IMG/VR virus record: IMGVR_UViG_3300013101_002049
Span: 1 to 64,000 of that record
DNA: 64,000 nucleotides
Direction: 5' to 3' (one strand)
Source of the DNA: a virus
Part shown: piece after piece, positions 54,007 to 63,123 of the stretch
Layout of the letters: each line of letters starts with the position of its first letter
Position numbering within the stretch: the first letter of the stretch is position 1
Notes under the pieces: model-generated
What the model saw: the letters and a program-made list of their open reading frames with translations, nothing else
What the model was told of the DNA's origin: nothing
Databases searched by the model: none
Made by a program: the position numbers and the translations under genes

Positions 54007-54402
54007 ATGGCACTTACACGTGAAGCTGAGGATAAATCACAAACAGTTATTAATTGTGCAGTTAATGATGTTATTAAATTAACACGTCCTTTATATTATA
54101 AAGGAATTGAGCAAGGCGATGATAAGACCGTTTCAGTTAATGGTTTTAAAATACTATATCCAGAATTAGGTAGTTTTATTAATTATAGCACCGATGAAGG
54201 TAAGACTTGGGTTAAATACAAACATCAAAAAAGCGGACAACAAATTATTGAATTTATATCACATGATTTAGGTATTCATACATTTACTTGTATTATACAA
54301 GGTATAAGTGTGCATGACCATGCGAGTATTCCGATGGGCGGTCCTGCATACGCTACTTATTATAGTGAGCCTAGCACACATAGTGATGAGGAGGGGGGAT
54401 AG
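54007..54402 (+). CDS. Small distal tail protein
   Basis: 131 residues after AGAGGTGA. An Ig-like or FN3-like pattern: VNDVIKLTRPLYYKGIEQ, FINYSTDEGKTWVKYKHQ and HTFTCIIQGISVHDHASIP. The 'Y-S-x-D-x-G-x-T-W' core is like that of carbohydrate-binding or sialidase-type (Asp-box-like) beta turns, but a single turn is not decisive. Probably a virion tail-tip decoration. Confidence 0.45.
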   Translation: MALTREAEDKSQTVINCAVNDVIKLTRPLYYKGIEQGDDKTVSVNGFKILYPELGSFINYSTDEGKTWVKYKHQKSGQQIIEFISHDLGIHTFTCIIQGISVHDHASIPMGGPAYATYYSEPSTHSDEEGG

Positions 54403-54404
54403 TA

Positions 54405-55019
54405 ATGGCATGGTGTACTTGTAATATAGCAGCTGAATTTACAGAATTAGCTGGATATGGTATAATTTCAGCTAATTTAAATGCTAGTACTCCTATAACA
54501 CTTACAGCTGATGGATTAGCTATGTATGGTCCCGCTACTGGTAATTTATCTATTACAGCTTATTCTCCACTTATTAATGATTTAGAGTGTCCAGGAAGGG
54601 CCGGAACCAGTTTTGGATGGACGCAAAAAATTGATTGTGATACTGAAGATTCGATACTTAAAGTTTATTTTATTCCAAATGGTATAGCTAAAGCTTATAT
54701 GGAGGGTGATGTAACAGATCAAATTACTATGACAGATATAGCTGGTAGGTCAAATTATATAACTTTAGAAGCAAGTGCGGCTAATGGGCCTGCCAGCCCC
54801 GCTTTAAAATTATCTCATCAAGATGGGCATAGTTTATTATATAGTGGAAGACCTATACAAGTAACTCCAAATAGTGGTACGGATAATACTATTTTGGAAT
54901 TTATGGCTAATATATTGCCTGTTGGATCAGAGTTATATATGAATAATTTTACTTGGACCTACGATCCGCCTGGTATTCCAAGAGTTAGCTATTCTTTTTT
55001 ATTTAAGTACAATAATTAA
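54405..55019 (+). CDS. Hypothetical tail protein
   Basis: 204 residues; ATG two bases after the previous stop, with a GAGGAGGGGGG site. All-beta in appearance, with an N-terminal MAWCTCNIAAEFTELAGYG and a C-terminal WTYDPPGIPRVSYSFLFKYN. No family recognised. It is part of a run of small genes from 54007 to 57361 that probably encode tail-tip subunits. Confidence 0.45.
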   Translation: MAWCTCNIAAEFTELAGYGIISANLNASTPITLTADGLAMYGPATGNLSITAYSPLINDLECPGRAGTSFGWTQKIDCDTEDSILKVYFIPNGIAKAYMEGDVTDQITMTDIAGRSNYITLEASAANGPASPALKLSHQDGHSLLYSGRPIQVTPNSGTDNTILEFMANILPVGSELYMNNFTWTYDPPGIPRVSYSFLFKYNN

Positions 55020-55033
55020 TGGAGGTGTGTAAA

Positions 55034-55327
55034 ATGGACGGCGAAAGCTACTCTTCAGATATATATAAATTAAGGTCTGCTGGACCTACGCCAGTTAGTC
55101 CTGGTAGATTTGTAATTCAAACATTTGGTATAGATCACAATACAGTTAAAACATATCCTGCTACTACTACAATTAATAATTCAGATGATATGGCTGGTAT
55201 TTATGGTGGTATATATATTTCAGCGAATTGGCAAAGATTACCATATTTGAATAGTGTAGGCAAACGTTTGTTTAGTGGTAGTACTGTAAGTAAACCAGAT
55301 TGGATAGATCGGGACGAATTAACTTAA
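55034..55327 (+). CDS. Small hypothetical tail protein
   Basis: Start set at ATG 55034 after GGAGGTG; an ATG at 55019 overlaps the previous stop and would lie on the ribosome binding site. 97 residues, Ser/Thr/Gly-rich and beta-like (PGRFVIQTFGIDHNTVKTYP). No motif recognised. The same cluster of short genes suggests an assembly unit. Confidence 0.4.
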   Translation: MDGESYSSDIYKLRSAGPTPVSPGRFVIQTFGIDHNTVKTYPATTTINNSDDMAGIYGGIYISANWQRLPYLNSVGKRLFSGSTVSKPDWIDRDELT

Positions 55328-55338
55328 AGGAGGCTATT

Positions 55339-55590
55339 ATGGCTAGAGGAGAAACTATCGAATTTATTGATTGTGGATCTTTATCTATTAGTTATGATGC
55401 TACTGGTAAAGCAACTATTTCTTGTAATGTTATTCGTAATGATGCTACTAGTTTACAAAATGATTACAATACATGGAGATTAGGCGGTGTATTTTTTGAC
55501 GGGAATGTTATGAGTTTAAATCAATCGCCTATGATAGGTAGTGGTGGTTGGAATCAGTGGCAATTAAGATGGGAAGGAGTTGGAAATTAA
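55339..55590 (+). CDS. Small hypothetical tail protein
   Basis: Start set at ATG 55339 (MARGETIEFIDCG) after AAAGGAGG; a longer frame from 55300 overlaps the previous gene. 83 residues, all-beta in appearance with a Trp-rich end (GGWNQWQLRWEGVGN). No family recognised. Confidence 0.4.
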   Translation: MARGETIEFIDCGSLSISYDATGKATISCNVIRNDATSLQNDYNTWRLGGVFFDGNVMSLNQSPMIGSGGWNQWQLRWEGVGN

Positions 55591-55591
55591 T

Positions 55592-55780
55592 ATGGCTTGT
55601 TGTGGAAAACGAAGTACCCAGCCATTTTCAGTAATGGGTGGGTATAAATATCTTACTAATTCTCAAATAAATGCTAGGCTAGAAGTTTTTAAACGGATTT
55701 ATTGTAAAGCTTGTAGTGAAAGGTATAATTGTAATTTTGATATTTATAATAAATGTACAATTAGACCTCAGATTAAATAA
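55592..55780 (+). CDS. Small cysteine-rich protein
   Basis: Start set at ATG 55592. 62 residues with seven cysteines: an N-terminal MACCGKRS, then YCKACSERYNCNFDIYNKC. The C-x-x-C-x6-C-x7-C spacing suggests a zinc site or, less likely, disulphides. Small metal-binding proteins in tail-tip clusters are unusual; the metal may stabilise a tip complex. AAGGAG lies about 13 bases upstream, a little far. Confidence 0.5.
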   Translation: MACCGKRSTQPFSVMGGYKYLTNSQINARLEVFKRIYCKACSERYNCNFDIYNKCTIRPQIK

Positions 55781-55791
55781 GGAGGTTTGTT

Positions 55792-56478
55792 ATGGCTATT
55801 CTAATTGGAGCTAATACACAGGTAACGGGAGATGTACAAGGTGTGATTTCAGCACAATGGGGTATTAGTCCACAAATAAATAGACTATGGCAATTAGGGT
55901 CTTGGGATCCCTATAATCAACTGGCAACACGAGTTACTAATATAAGTTTAACTATTTATGCAGGCGGTGGTCCAACAATTAGTTTACAACCTGCTACTGC
56001 TTGTGTGGATAGCAGTGCAGTTCTTAATATCACCATCACCCCGGGTTCTTGTGGCACTGTGCCAGCAGGTTTAGGTGGTAATTTCACAGTTTATTTATCT
56101 AGTTATTCTTATAATAAGGGTGATGCTATTGGCTTTGGTCAACAGAGCTATAGCGGTCAAACTTGGCCCGGTGGGGCTGGTCCAGGTGGTGGAGGAGCCA
56201 ATGTTGAATTTACGGATGCGCCAACTGTTGTTTTACAAGGAAGAGCTGAAGGTAATTCTACAATTGATGCTGGTTTAGGCACAGGTGTAAGTTTTAGTAG
56301 TGGTTGGGACGTTTATGGTACGCAAGGAAGTGTAAGTGCTGGGTTTCCTGGTACTGGTCAGGCTAACGAAGTAAGGCATGGTTTAGTAGATCAAATTTCT
56401 AATGGTGATTTACGAAATGATGGTAAGTCTGGTCAAGCGAGTGTTAATATACCACATCAACCATTGTATTTCGGATAA
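55792..56478 (+). CDS. Glycine-rich tail protein
   Basis: 228 residues after AAGGAGG. Ser/Gly/Gln-rich with a run GGAGPGGGGANVEF around residue 125-137, and many short beta segments (LTIYAGGGPTISLQPATACV). The N-terminus MAILIGANTQVTGDVQGVIS looks like an attachment strand. No enzyme motif. Likely a tail-tip or fibre protein. Confidence 0.45.
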   Translation: MAILIGANTQVTGDVQGVISAQWGISPQINRLWQLGSWDPYNQLATRVTNISLTIYAGGGPTISLQPATACVDSSAVLNITITPGSCGTVPAGLGGNFTVYLSSYSYNKGDAIGFGQQSYSGQTWPGGAGPGGGGANVEFTDAPTVVLQGRAEGNSTIDAGLGTGVSFSSGWDVYGTQGSVSAGFPGTGQANEVRHGLVDQISNGDLRNDGKSGQASVNIPHQPLYFG

Positions 56479-56492
56479 GGAGGAGAGGTATT

Positions 56493-56921
56493 ATGGGATT
56501 TTCAGTGTCAGAGCGTTATAGATTGGAATTACATTGGAGTAAGGCTAAGTATAAGGTAGATCAAGAAACAATGTTGGAAGGATGCTACTTTTCTGGTCCA
56601 GTTTTAAATGAGGTATGGCAGTTACAACAAGAAGATTATATTGATTTAGATTTTGGTGGTCAGTATATGATTTTTATGAATTTTTATTATATAGCTCGAT
56701 TATCATGGAAAGGTGTCAAACATACTACTGAGAAAATAATGTTATCAAAAGTTGTATTAAAGAACAAAAATTTGAATGTCATTCCTAAATTAAAAGATGA
56801 TGATTATATAGTGATTGATACACAAAACCATGAAGATCAACGACATTTATATAGTTTGGTTTATCCATCTTATTTAATAAGAAATGATGGGGAACTTTAC
56901 GATTTTGGGAGTAAAAAATAA
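56493..56921 (+). CDS. Hypothetical tail protein
   Basis: 142 residues after AAGGAGGAG. Mixed composition with aromatic and basic residues (RYRLELHWSKAKYKVDQETM, DFGGQYMIFMNFYYIARLSW). Its stop overlaps the next start by one base (TAATG). No family recognised; the coupling suggests an equimolar partner of the next gene. Confidence 0.4.
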   Translation: MGFSVSERYRLELHWSKAKYKVDQETMLEGCYFSGPVLNEVWQLQQEDYIDLDFGGQYMIFMNFYYIARLSWKGVKHTTEKIMLSKVVLKNKNLNVIPKLKDDDYIVIDTQNHEDQRHLYSLVYPSYLIRNDGELYDFGSKK

Positions 56922-57361
56922 TGCCAAGTGATGAGTTTATAGCACATAGAAAAGGAGCTGCGGCTCATTTAAAAGAAATAGGATGGGAAAGATATTTTGG
57001 TACTACTACAAGTGGTAATTTACCACAATACAAAGCTACATCTAATCCATGTAATGTGAATGTGGGTGCTTTAAATCCACAATTAGTGGATGATTTGGAT
57101 ATTAAAGGTGGATCATTTCGATTTTATCATATTAAATGTCATTATTCTACAGAGTCAGGTACGCATGAAATAGTAGATAAGAATCCTTTAAGTCCTACTT
57201 ATGGGCAAATGATTACTATACCAGCTGGCGATATTGCTGCTCATACTGTGACCAGCGGCATTATGATAAAGCATAATCGTGGCTCAAAGTATGGTTGGTT
57301 ATGCGTCGATGATAATTGCCCATATTATCAAAATACTGGAAGACGCTATTTTTATTTCTAA
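56921..57361 (+). CDS. Hypothetical tail protein with Cys/His sites
   Basis: 146 residues, translationally coupled to the previous gene. FRFYHIKCHYSTESGTHEI and the C-terminal GWLCVDDNCPYYQNTGRRYF have Cys/His pairs (C-x4-C) that may bind a metal. Otherwise beta-like. It ends the run of small tail-tip genes. Confidence 0.4.
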   Translation: MPSDEFIAHRKGAAAHLKEIGWERYFGTTTSGNLPQYKATSNPCNVNVGALNPQLVDDLDIKGGSFRFYHIKCHYSTESGTHEIVDKNPLSPTYGQMITIPAGDIAAHTVTSGIMIKHNRGSKYGWLCVDDNCPYYQNTGRRYFYF

Positions 57362-57376
57362 TAGGAGGATATTGAT

Positions 57377-58354
57377 ATGGCTGTTAATGTTACAGTATAT
57401 GATTTAGATAATTACCCCGACAATAGTAAAACTGTTACTACTGACCAAAAGACATTGGTGCCTGTAGGTTATGAAGGGGATGAACAATGGGTATTGTCAT
57501 TCTCGACTACGGCTTATAGTGATAACACTAATAGAACTGCTATTCAGGATATTTATGTTCGTGAAATGAAAGCTGGTTGGATTAAGAGTTCTGGTTTTAC
57601 TGGAACAAGTGGGAAGTTTACTTTAGTTTCTGGAAGTTCTAATCAACTAAAAGTTAAAATGGATGCAAGTGCTGGTGCTACTGGTCAGGGCGGTTATTAT
57701 GTAATTGAACTTACCGCAGGTGTAAATTTAACTGGTGATGCTATTGCTGCGGATATGGAAGATCAGATTAGAGCAATACCAGATAGTGCTAGTTGGAATT
57801 CATCTGATGCTGGTTATCAACTTTCTTACAAAAATGCTATGGTAGATTTTACTGATGGTAGGTTTTGGATTGTGTCTGGAAATGTTGGGAAATATTACAC
57901 TGGTACAGAAAGATCTTCAGTAGCAGTAGCTAAATATAGTACTGATACTTGCTATGAAGATTTAGGTTTTGATTTGGCTATTAGCAGTGAAAGTATAGCG
58001 GGTACTTCTGCTAAAGAAGCATTATTGGCGTCTGATTATACTACTGATACTGCTTCAATGGTTATCGGGGCTGGTACTGGCGTAGCCGCTGGTGATTGTA
58101 TGTTTATTACTGATGGAACTAATACTGATTATTTCGAGGTTATTTCTGTTAGTGGTACAACTTTAACCGTTGCAACAAGTGGTGCCAATGGATTTACTGG
58201 TGTATCCAATAGTTATACAGCTAATGTAAGTAAAGTTCAATTGTTGAAGTATCAGGATCCAGAACAAGTTCCAGCTGCATATCATAATACAATAGATAGT
58301 ATAACCAGGTGGGGAATAATGTCGATTGCTAACGTCATTGATTTCTCTTCTTAA
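57377..58354 (+). CDS. Virion structural protein, unknown type
   Basis: 325 residues after AGGAGG. Ser/Thr/Ala/Gly-rich beta protein. The N-terminal DLDNYPDNSKTVTTDQKTLV leads to AAGDCMFITDGTNTDYFEVI and SGTTLTVATSGANGFTGVSN around residues 240-275, a module of 'x-G-D-x-x-[FI]-[IV] ... V-x-S-x-x-x-x-x-[LV]-T-[LV]' type found in many phage structural proteins. Complete reading frame. The insertion of an endonuclease remnant after it left it intact. Confidence 0.5.
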   Translation: MAVNVTVYDLDNYPDNSKTVTTDQKTLVPVGYEGDEQWVLSFSTTAYSDNTNRTAIQDIYVREMKAGWIKSSGFTGTSGKFTLVSGSSNQLKVKMDASAGATGQGGYYVIELTAGVNLTGDAIAADMEDQIRAIPDSASWNSSDAGYQLSYKNAMVDFTDGRFWIVSGNVGKYYTGTERSSVAVAKYSTDTCYEDLGFDLAISSESIAGTSAKEALLASDYTTDTASMVIGAGTGVAAGDCMFITDGTNTDYFEVISVSGTTLTVATSGANGFTGVSNSYTANVSKVQLLKYQDPEQVPAAYHNTIDSITRWGIMSIANVIDFSS

Positions 58355-58388
58355 GTTATTTCAACTAGTTATGGAAAAGGAGTATTAA

Positions 58389-59019
58389 ATGAAAGTTAAA
58401 TGGTTACCGGAAGAGGTCGAATTTTTAGAAAATAATTACGAAGAAATGCTATATAAAGATATTTGATAGATAACTATAATGAAATGCCTGTTGTTAAAAT
58501 TGCTAAAAATTTGAAATGTGTGACAAATATGTGTTGAAAAAGATAAAATTGTTTACAGGCTATAAAAATAAGATTGTAGAACTTGAGCCAGATAAACCCC
58601 ACTATAAGACACCTTATCAAATAACATTTCATGGTAATAAGGTTTGGCAATTTTTTAGACGATTAGGTATGGATAATAATAAACTACATAATGCTGTTTT
58701 TCCTAAAAATATTTCTGGTGAGTTTATACCACATATTATTAGAGGGTTGTTTGATGGTGATGGATCTATATCTATGAGTAAAAATACTGGTTACCCTTTT
58801 GTTCGTATATGTGGTACTAGAAATGTAGTGGATTATGTAACTGATTATATTGGGTTATATAACACATTACATCAGAATAGTGATATTAATTATACTATTC
58901 AATATACTGGTGAAAGAGCTTTACAATTTCTTAGTTGTATTTATAATAATTCTATTAATTACACTAGGATGAATAGAAAATATGATAAGTATATTAAAGC
59001 TTTAAAATGGGGCAATTGA
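58389..59019 (+). pseudogene. Decayed LAGLIDADG homing endonuclease
   Basis: Three pieces in different frames. Piece 1 (58389-58466): MKVKWLPEEVEFLENNYEEM, a helix-turn-helix-like N-terminus, ending in a TGA. Piece 2 (58463-58537): NYNEMPVVKIAKNLKC. Piece 3 (58516-59019): HGNKVWQFFRRLGMDNNKLH and FIPHIIRGLFDGDGSISM, the second LAGLIDADG motif, with a following FVRICGTRNVVDYV. The first LAGLIDADG motif expected upstream is missing, so at least one deletion and two frame changes have destroyed the gene. Homing endonucleases of this type sit between phage genes and spread by cutting the uninserted allele. An intact source may exist in a relative. No intron or intein splice structure was found. 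Confidence 0.75.
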
Positions 59020-59122
59020 TATGTCCGAGTTTTATGTACATAATAGTTTAAACATAACTAAGTCTGTTAAATTTAATATAACTCTGCGATATTTCGTTAT
59101 TAAAGGCGAAAGAGGCGAGCAT

Positions 59123-59533
59123 ATGTGGGTATTGGAAATTGGAACTACCCATCCTGATAGGAACGGTGATCCAATATCTGCTAAAAAAATTCATCGAATT
59201 TCGGCTGAGGATTTGGATGAAATTATCGAAGATGCTCTTTCTGATCTATGCTCTCAAATAGATTGGACTCCGTTTGTAGATGATGTAGATGCTCCTTATG
59301 TTGATACTTTATATCCAGATGACAGAACTACTGTGTCCATAGGATCTGATGTATATATGGTTATAAAAGAAAAATTGCCTGCCGCTGGTATTGATTTATC
59401 TAATTTGAAAGTGACTTTGAATAATAGTACTGTTGATTTTGATATAACTAGTGAAGTATCTATCGAAGGTGACCCATATGAATATAGTTTAAAATGGTCG
59501 CCACCACTAAGAGTTTATGATACATATGATTAA
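59123..59533 (+). CDS. Tail/appendage protein with C-terminal Ig-like domain
   Basis: Start set at ATG 59123 (MWVLEIGTTHPDRNG) after GAGGCGAG. The frame is open from 59021 but the first 34 codons lie against the endonuclease remnant and look unrelated. 136 residues: a helical region (RISAEDLDEIIEDALSDLC) and a C-terminal Ig-like sandwich (APYVDTLYPDDRTTVSIG, SLKWSPPLRVYDTYD). It stands between the remnant and the paralogous appendage genes. Confidence 0.5.
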   Translation: MWVLEIGTTHPDRNGDPISAKKIHRISAEDLDEIIEDALSDLCSQIDWTPFVDDVDAPYVDTLYPDDRTTVSIGSDVYMVIKEKLPAAGIDLSNLKVTLNNSTVDFDITSEVSIEGDPYEYSLKWSPPLRVYDTYD

Positions 59534-59544
59534 GGGAGCTTATT

Positions 59545-60804
59545 ATGGCTGAAAATATTAAATTGCGAAAAAGAAATTTTACGGTTGATCAAGGTTATTT
59601 CTATACCATAGAGGAAGACCGTGATAATTTACTTCAGAAGACTGATGATGGTAATACAGCATTTTCATATCCATTGGATACATTAATTACTAATACGCCT
59701 TTAAGTTTAGAATTTGATGGTGTATATTTTTGGTCTCTTGAGCAGGCTAGTGCTAACAATGTTGATATTAAAAGATGGAAAATAGATAATTATGTTTGTA
59801 AATTACAACAAACTATTAATTTAACTGCTGGTACACATTATTATAATTCAGAGGCTTTTTCTGTAGAACATTATCATACTGAGTTAGCTATGGTGGCAAC
59901 TAGTGGTACCAATACTGTTAAATTTGATGACTATTGGGATAATTCTGATTTAATGGGTTTTACAACTACTAGTGGTGATGGTTTGACTATTCATTTGGGA
60001 CCAAATTCTAATGGTGAGGAAGAGGATGTTGAAGTTGTAACTACTGTATCTGGCGGTGTGATTATTTCGGGTACTTTACAATATAGTTATGCTGAAGATG
60101 ACGCTGTTAATTTTTATACGCATATATGGTTGTTTAATAACAACGATGAACAAAGTACAGCTACTGGTGCTTTATATAAAATAGATGCTTATACAGGAGA
60201 ATATATTAAACATTATCCTGGTGGTGCGTATAAAGATATTGATGCGGCTACTTTTTATACAGTTAATTCTTTTACTGAATATGGTGATGTTGATACGTTG
60301 GCTTATGTAAAAAGTACAAATACTTTATTTGTCAATATAAGTGCTGAAAATGATGTTGGCGGACTTGATTATTATGGTTCGATGGTTATGGAGAATATTC
60401 AAAGTAATGAAGCTTCTGTTTTAACTATTTATGATTTAGCTATGGATGATCAAAATATTTATCGATTACAAAAAGGGCCTGATGGTGGTGGTGGAGAAAG
60501 TTGGAGTTATTATAGTTATGAGTTATCATCTCTTGATAGTTTTGTAACTTCTATTTCATTAGCAGCTTATCCATCTGTTATAGCGGCGAATGGTGTAAGT
60601 ACTACTGATATTAAAGCAATTGTGCGTGATCAATTTTTACAGCCAATATCTAGTAGATTGGTTTATTTTTCTGATGATGATTCTAGTGGCTATATTATAA
60701 CTTCACCAGTAAGTACTAATTCTAATGGTTTAGCTGCAACAGTATATAAATCAGGTACTAGCGCTCGAGAAGTGAAGATAACTGCTGTCGTGGAACAAGT
60801 TTAA
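59545..60804 (+). CDS. Appendage protein A with C-terminal bacterial Ig-like (invasin-type) domain
   Basis: 419 residues. Begins KLRKRNFTVDQGYFYTIEED, with a repeated-strand body containing LEFDGVYFWSLEQASANNVD and IWLFNNND, ALYKIDAYTGEYIKHYPGG, and LTIYDLAMDDQNIYRLQKG, a layout compatible with a beta-propeller. Residues about 332-419 form a Big_1-type domain (VTSISLAAYPSVIAANGVST, IKAIVRDQFLQPISSRLVYF). It shares its plan with the next two genes, so the three are paralogues. Likely a tail appendage. Confidence 0.55.
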   Translation: MAENIKLRKRNFTVDQGYFYTIEEDRDNLLQKTDDGNTAFSYPLDTLITNTPLSLEFDGVYFWSLEQASANNVDIKRWKIDNYVCKLQQTINLTAGTHYYNSEAFSVEHYHTELAMVATSGTNTVKFDDYWDNSDLMGFTTTSGDGLTIHLGPNSNGEEEDVEVVTTVSGGVIISGTLQYSYAEDDAVNFYTHIWLFNNNDEQSTATGALYKIDAYTGEYIKHYPGGAYKDIDAATFYTVNSFTEYGDVDTLAYVKSTNTLFVNISAENDVGGLDYYGSMVMENIQSNEASVLTIYDLAMDDQNIYRLQKGPDGGGGESWSYYSYELSSLDSFVTSISLAAYPSVIAANGVSTTDIKAIVRDQFLQPISSRLVYFSDDDSSGYIITSPVSTNSNGLAATVYKSGTSAREVKITAVVEQV

Positions 60805-60815
60805 GGGGTATTTAG

Positions 60816-63113
60816 ATGGCTTATGAGAATATTCGCTTTGTAAAACCTAATATGGAGTTTGTAGATGGTTATTTTTATACCATGGATGAAAGCTCGGATA
60901 TGTTGGTTCAAAAAGTGGATGATGGATCAACCGCTTATTCTTATCCTTTAGATGTTCTTATAGGGGGTACTGTTAGCTCTTTGCAATATGATGGAGCTAA
61001 TTTTTGGACTTTACAAGACAGTGGTAATGGTTTTGTAATTAAAAGGTGGCGAATTGAAAATCATATAGCTAAACTTAAAGACAGTTTTACTTATACAGAC
61101 ACAGCTGAAATTAATTACGACGCAGATACTTTTGCGGTGGAAAATTATAGAACCGAATTTGACTGTACTGTTTCAGGTGGTGATTTGATAGTTTGCCCTG
61201 ATGAATATTATGATTCAGTTATTACATCTGGTACGGTTTTAACTTTAGGCCCAAACAGATATGATCAACGAGAGGAAGTAACTGTTAGTGGGGTTATCGG
61301 CTCAGATGTGATATTAGTTAGTGGGACTCAATATACTTATGAGTCAGGCGATTCAATAAGTATGTATCGAAGTTTTTTTGTATTTAATAACTATACTGGT
61401 TTAAGTTCAGCTAAAGGAAATTTAATGCGATTTAATGCTTATACCGGGGATTTAATAGCATCTGATTCAAGAACAGATTATAAAGATATAACTGCTTGCA
61501 CTTTTGCGCGGGTTCAGAATTTGTTACGTGATTATGATGATGCTCATACTGTTATTTTTGTAAAAAGTACTAGCGCAAGGTTTCGAAATATATCAGATTT
61601 AGTAGATATATTACGAGCTGATAGTGTAAATGATAATTTTAATGGGCCAAATGGGTCATCTCCTAATACTACTAGATGGTCTACAACATATGGAAATCCG
61701 ATAATTTATAATAATCAATTGTTTTGTTCAACTGTTATAAATGGAAAAGATGAAATAGTATCAAATTATGAGTTAATTGGAGATTTTAGTGCTCAGATAA
61801 GTGGATCTCTTGATGGTTATACAACTTTTTCTGGTGCTGAATTTGAACATTATATGCGATTTATATTTAGTAATGATGAGTATTGTACTATTAGTAGGGT
61901 TTACAATAGTTTATTTGGAGACGCTATAATTGCGGATTATTATGGATTTACACAGAGTGACATTGATTTAACTGAACCAGGTGGTACTATTGCAGCAAGA
62001 AATTATTGGAGTAGTGATTATCCATCTAAAGCGATAGATAACAATACTAGTACTTATTACCAGTCTAACGGAACTTCATGGCCTAAATGGCTAGCCTATG
62101 ATTTTGAAGTTCCTACAATTATTAATAAAGTAAGGATATATTTTTATCCAAATCATTTTTCTAGTACTGTATATGTACAAGGATCTAATGATTTAAATCC
62201 TGATTGGGATAGTAAAGCATGGAATGTGGTATATACTATGACAGGATTAAGTTCTGGGTCTTGGCAAGAGAGGGAGTTTAGTAATACTGATGTATATAGA
62301 TTTTATAGATTGTGGGGTAATTCTGGCGGACCTGGTAGTAATGGTTGGTGGTGTATATATGAAATAGAAATGATGGGTTCTCGTTACATAGGAGTAGCTG
62401 TTACTTCTAGTGGTGTTAGTTTTGATGAGTATAGGTTTAAAATTAATAGAACCGATTCGGATTTAAGTTTTTATTATAAAGCTTTAACTTCTGGTATATT
62501 AGATACCACATGGAATGACCTTGGGTCTATGTCTTTATATGAATATGATGGTTCTATGTGTTTAGGATTACATAGTGCTTCAGTAACAGTTTCTGGTGCA
62601 TATTTTGATGATTTAATTTATAATTCAGGACATGTTAGATATCCTCCTGTGGATATTCCTTATTATGATGTAATGGTTATGGATAATATAAGATCAAATC
62701 AAAGTACTATAATTCCAATAACAGATATATCATATTATAATGGGAATTTATATAGATTACAAGATGAAGGCACTTATTACGGAGTAGATAATGATTGGGG
62801 CTCACAATATAATTACGTTTGTTCTCCTGTTAGATCTTTTATTGATTCAATAACAGTAGATGCTTATCCAATTATTTTACCAGCAAATGCTCGGAATATA
62901 TCAACTATAACCTGTATAGTTTTAGACCAGTATTCAAACGGCGCAATTAATAAACCTATAAATTTTACCGATACTGATGATTATGGTTATATTACTATTA
63001 ATCCACAAAATACTGATGCTCTTGAAGGAACTGGGGAAGCTGTGACGTATTATGTAGCAGGTGTTGATGTACACACTGTTACTATACAAGGTACAGTTAC
63101 TCAGTATGATTAA
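60816..63113 (+). CDS. Appendage protein B with nested F5/8-type C and Ig-like domains
   Basis: 765 residues. It shares the 419-residue protein's body (LQYDGANFWTLQDSGNG, FFVFNNYTG, DLIASDSRTDYKDI). A concanavalin-like sandwich starts near residue 272 (DNFNGPNGSSPNTTRWST) and ends near 604 (YFDDLIYNSGHV). Inside it, residues about 385-520 form an F5/8-type C (discoidin) domain (SKAIDNNTSTYYQSNG, YDFEVPTIINKVRIYF, IYEIEMMGSR). The C-terminus (about 671-765) is a Big_1-type domain (ILPANARNISTITCIVLDQY). The discoidin module often binds carbohydrate or lipid, suggesting a receptor-binding addition. Confidence 0.65.
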   Translation: MAYENIRFVKPNMEFVDGYFYTMDESSDMLVQKVDDGSTAYSYPLDVLIGGTVSSLQYDGANFWTLQDSGNGFVIKRWRIENHIAKLKDSFTYTDTAEINYDADTFAVENYRTEFDCTVSGGDLIVCPDEYYDSVITSGTVLTLGPNRYDQREEVTVSGVIGSDVILVSGTQYTYESGDSISMYRSFFVFNNYTGLSSAKGNLMRFNAYTGDLIASDSRTDYKDITACTFARVQNLLRDYDDAHTVIFVKSTSARFRNISDLVDILRADSVNDNFNGPNGSSPNTTRWSTTYGNPIIYNNQLFCSTVINGKDEIVSNYELIGDFSAQISGSLDGYTTFSGAEFEHYMRFIFSNDEYCTISRVYNSLFGDAIIADYYGFTQSDIDLTEPGGTIAARNYWSSDYPSKAIDNNTSTYYQSNGTSWPKWLAYDFEVPTIINKVRIYFYPNHFSSTVYVQGSNDLNPDWDSKAWNVVYTMTGLSSGSWQEREFSNTDVYRFYRLWGNSGGPGSNGWWCIYEIEMMGSRYIGVAVTSSGVSFDEYRFKINRTDSDLSFYYKALTSGILDTTWNDLGSMSLYEYDGSMCLGLHSASVTVSGAYFDDLIYNSGHVRYPPVDIPYYDVMVMDNIRSNQSTIIPITDISYYNGNLYRLQDEGTYYGVDNDWGSQYNYVCSPVRSFIDSITVDAYPIILPANARNISTITCIVLDQYSNGAINKPINFTDTDDYGYITINPQNTDALEGTGEAVTYYVAGVDVHTVTIQGTVTQYD

Positions 63114-63123
63114 GGGGTAATTT

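Noticed and set aside
59036-59047. VHNS read as the C-terminal splice site of an intein around the endonuclease remnant
   Set aside because: No N-terminal splice block, no block F, and the gene before it ends normally, so it is most likely chance.
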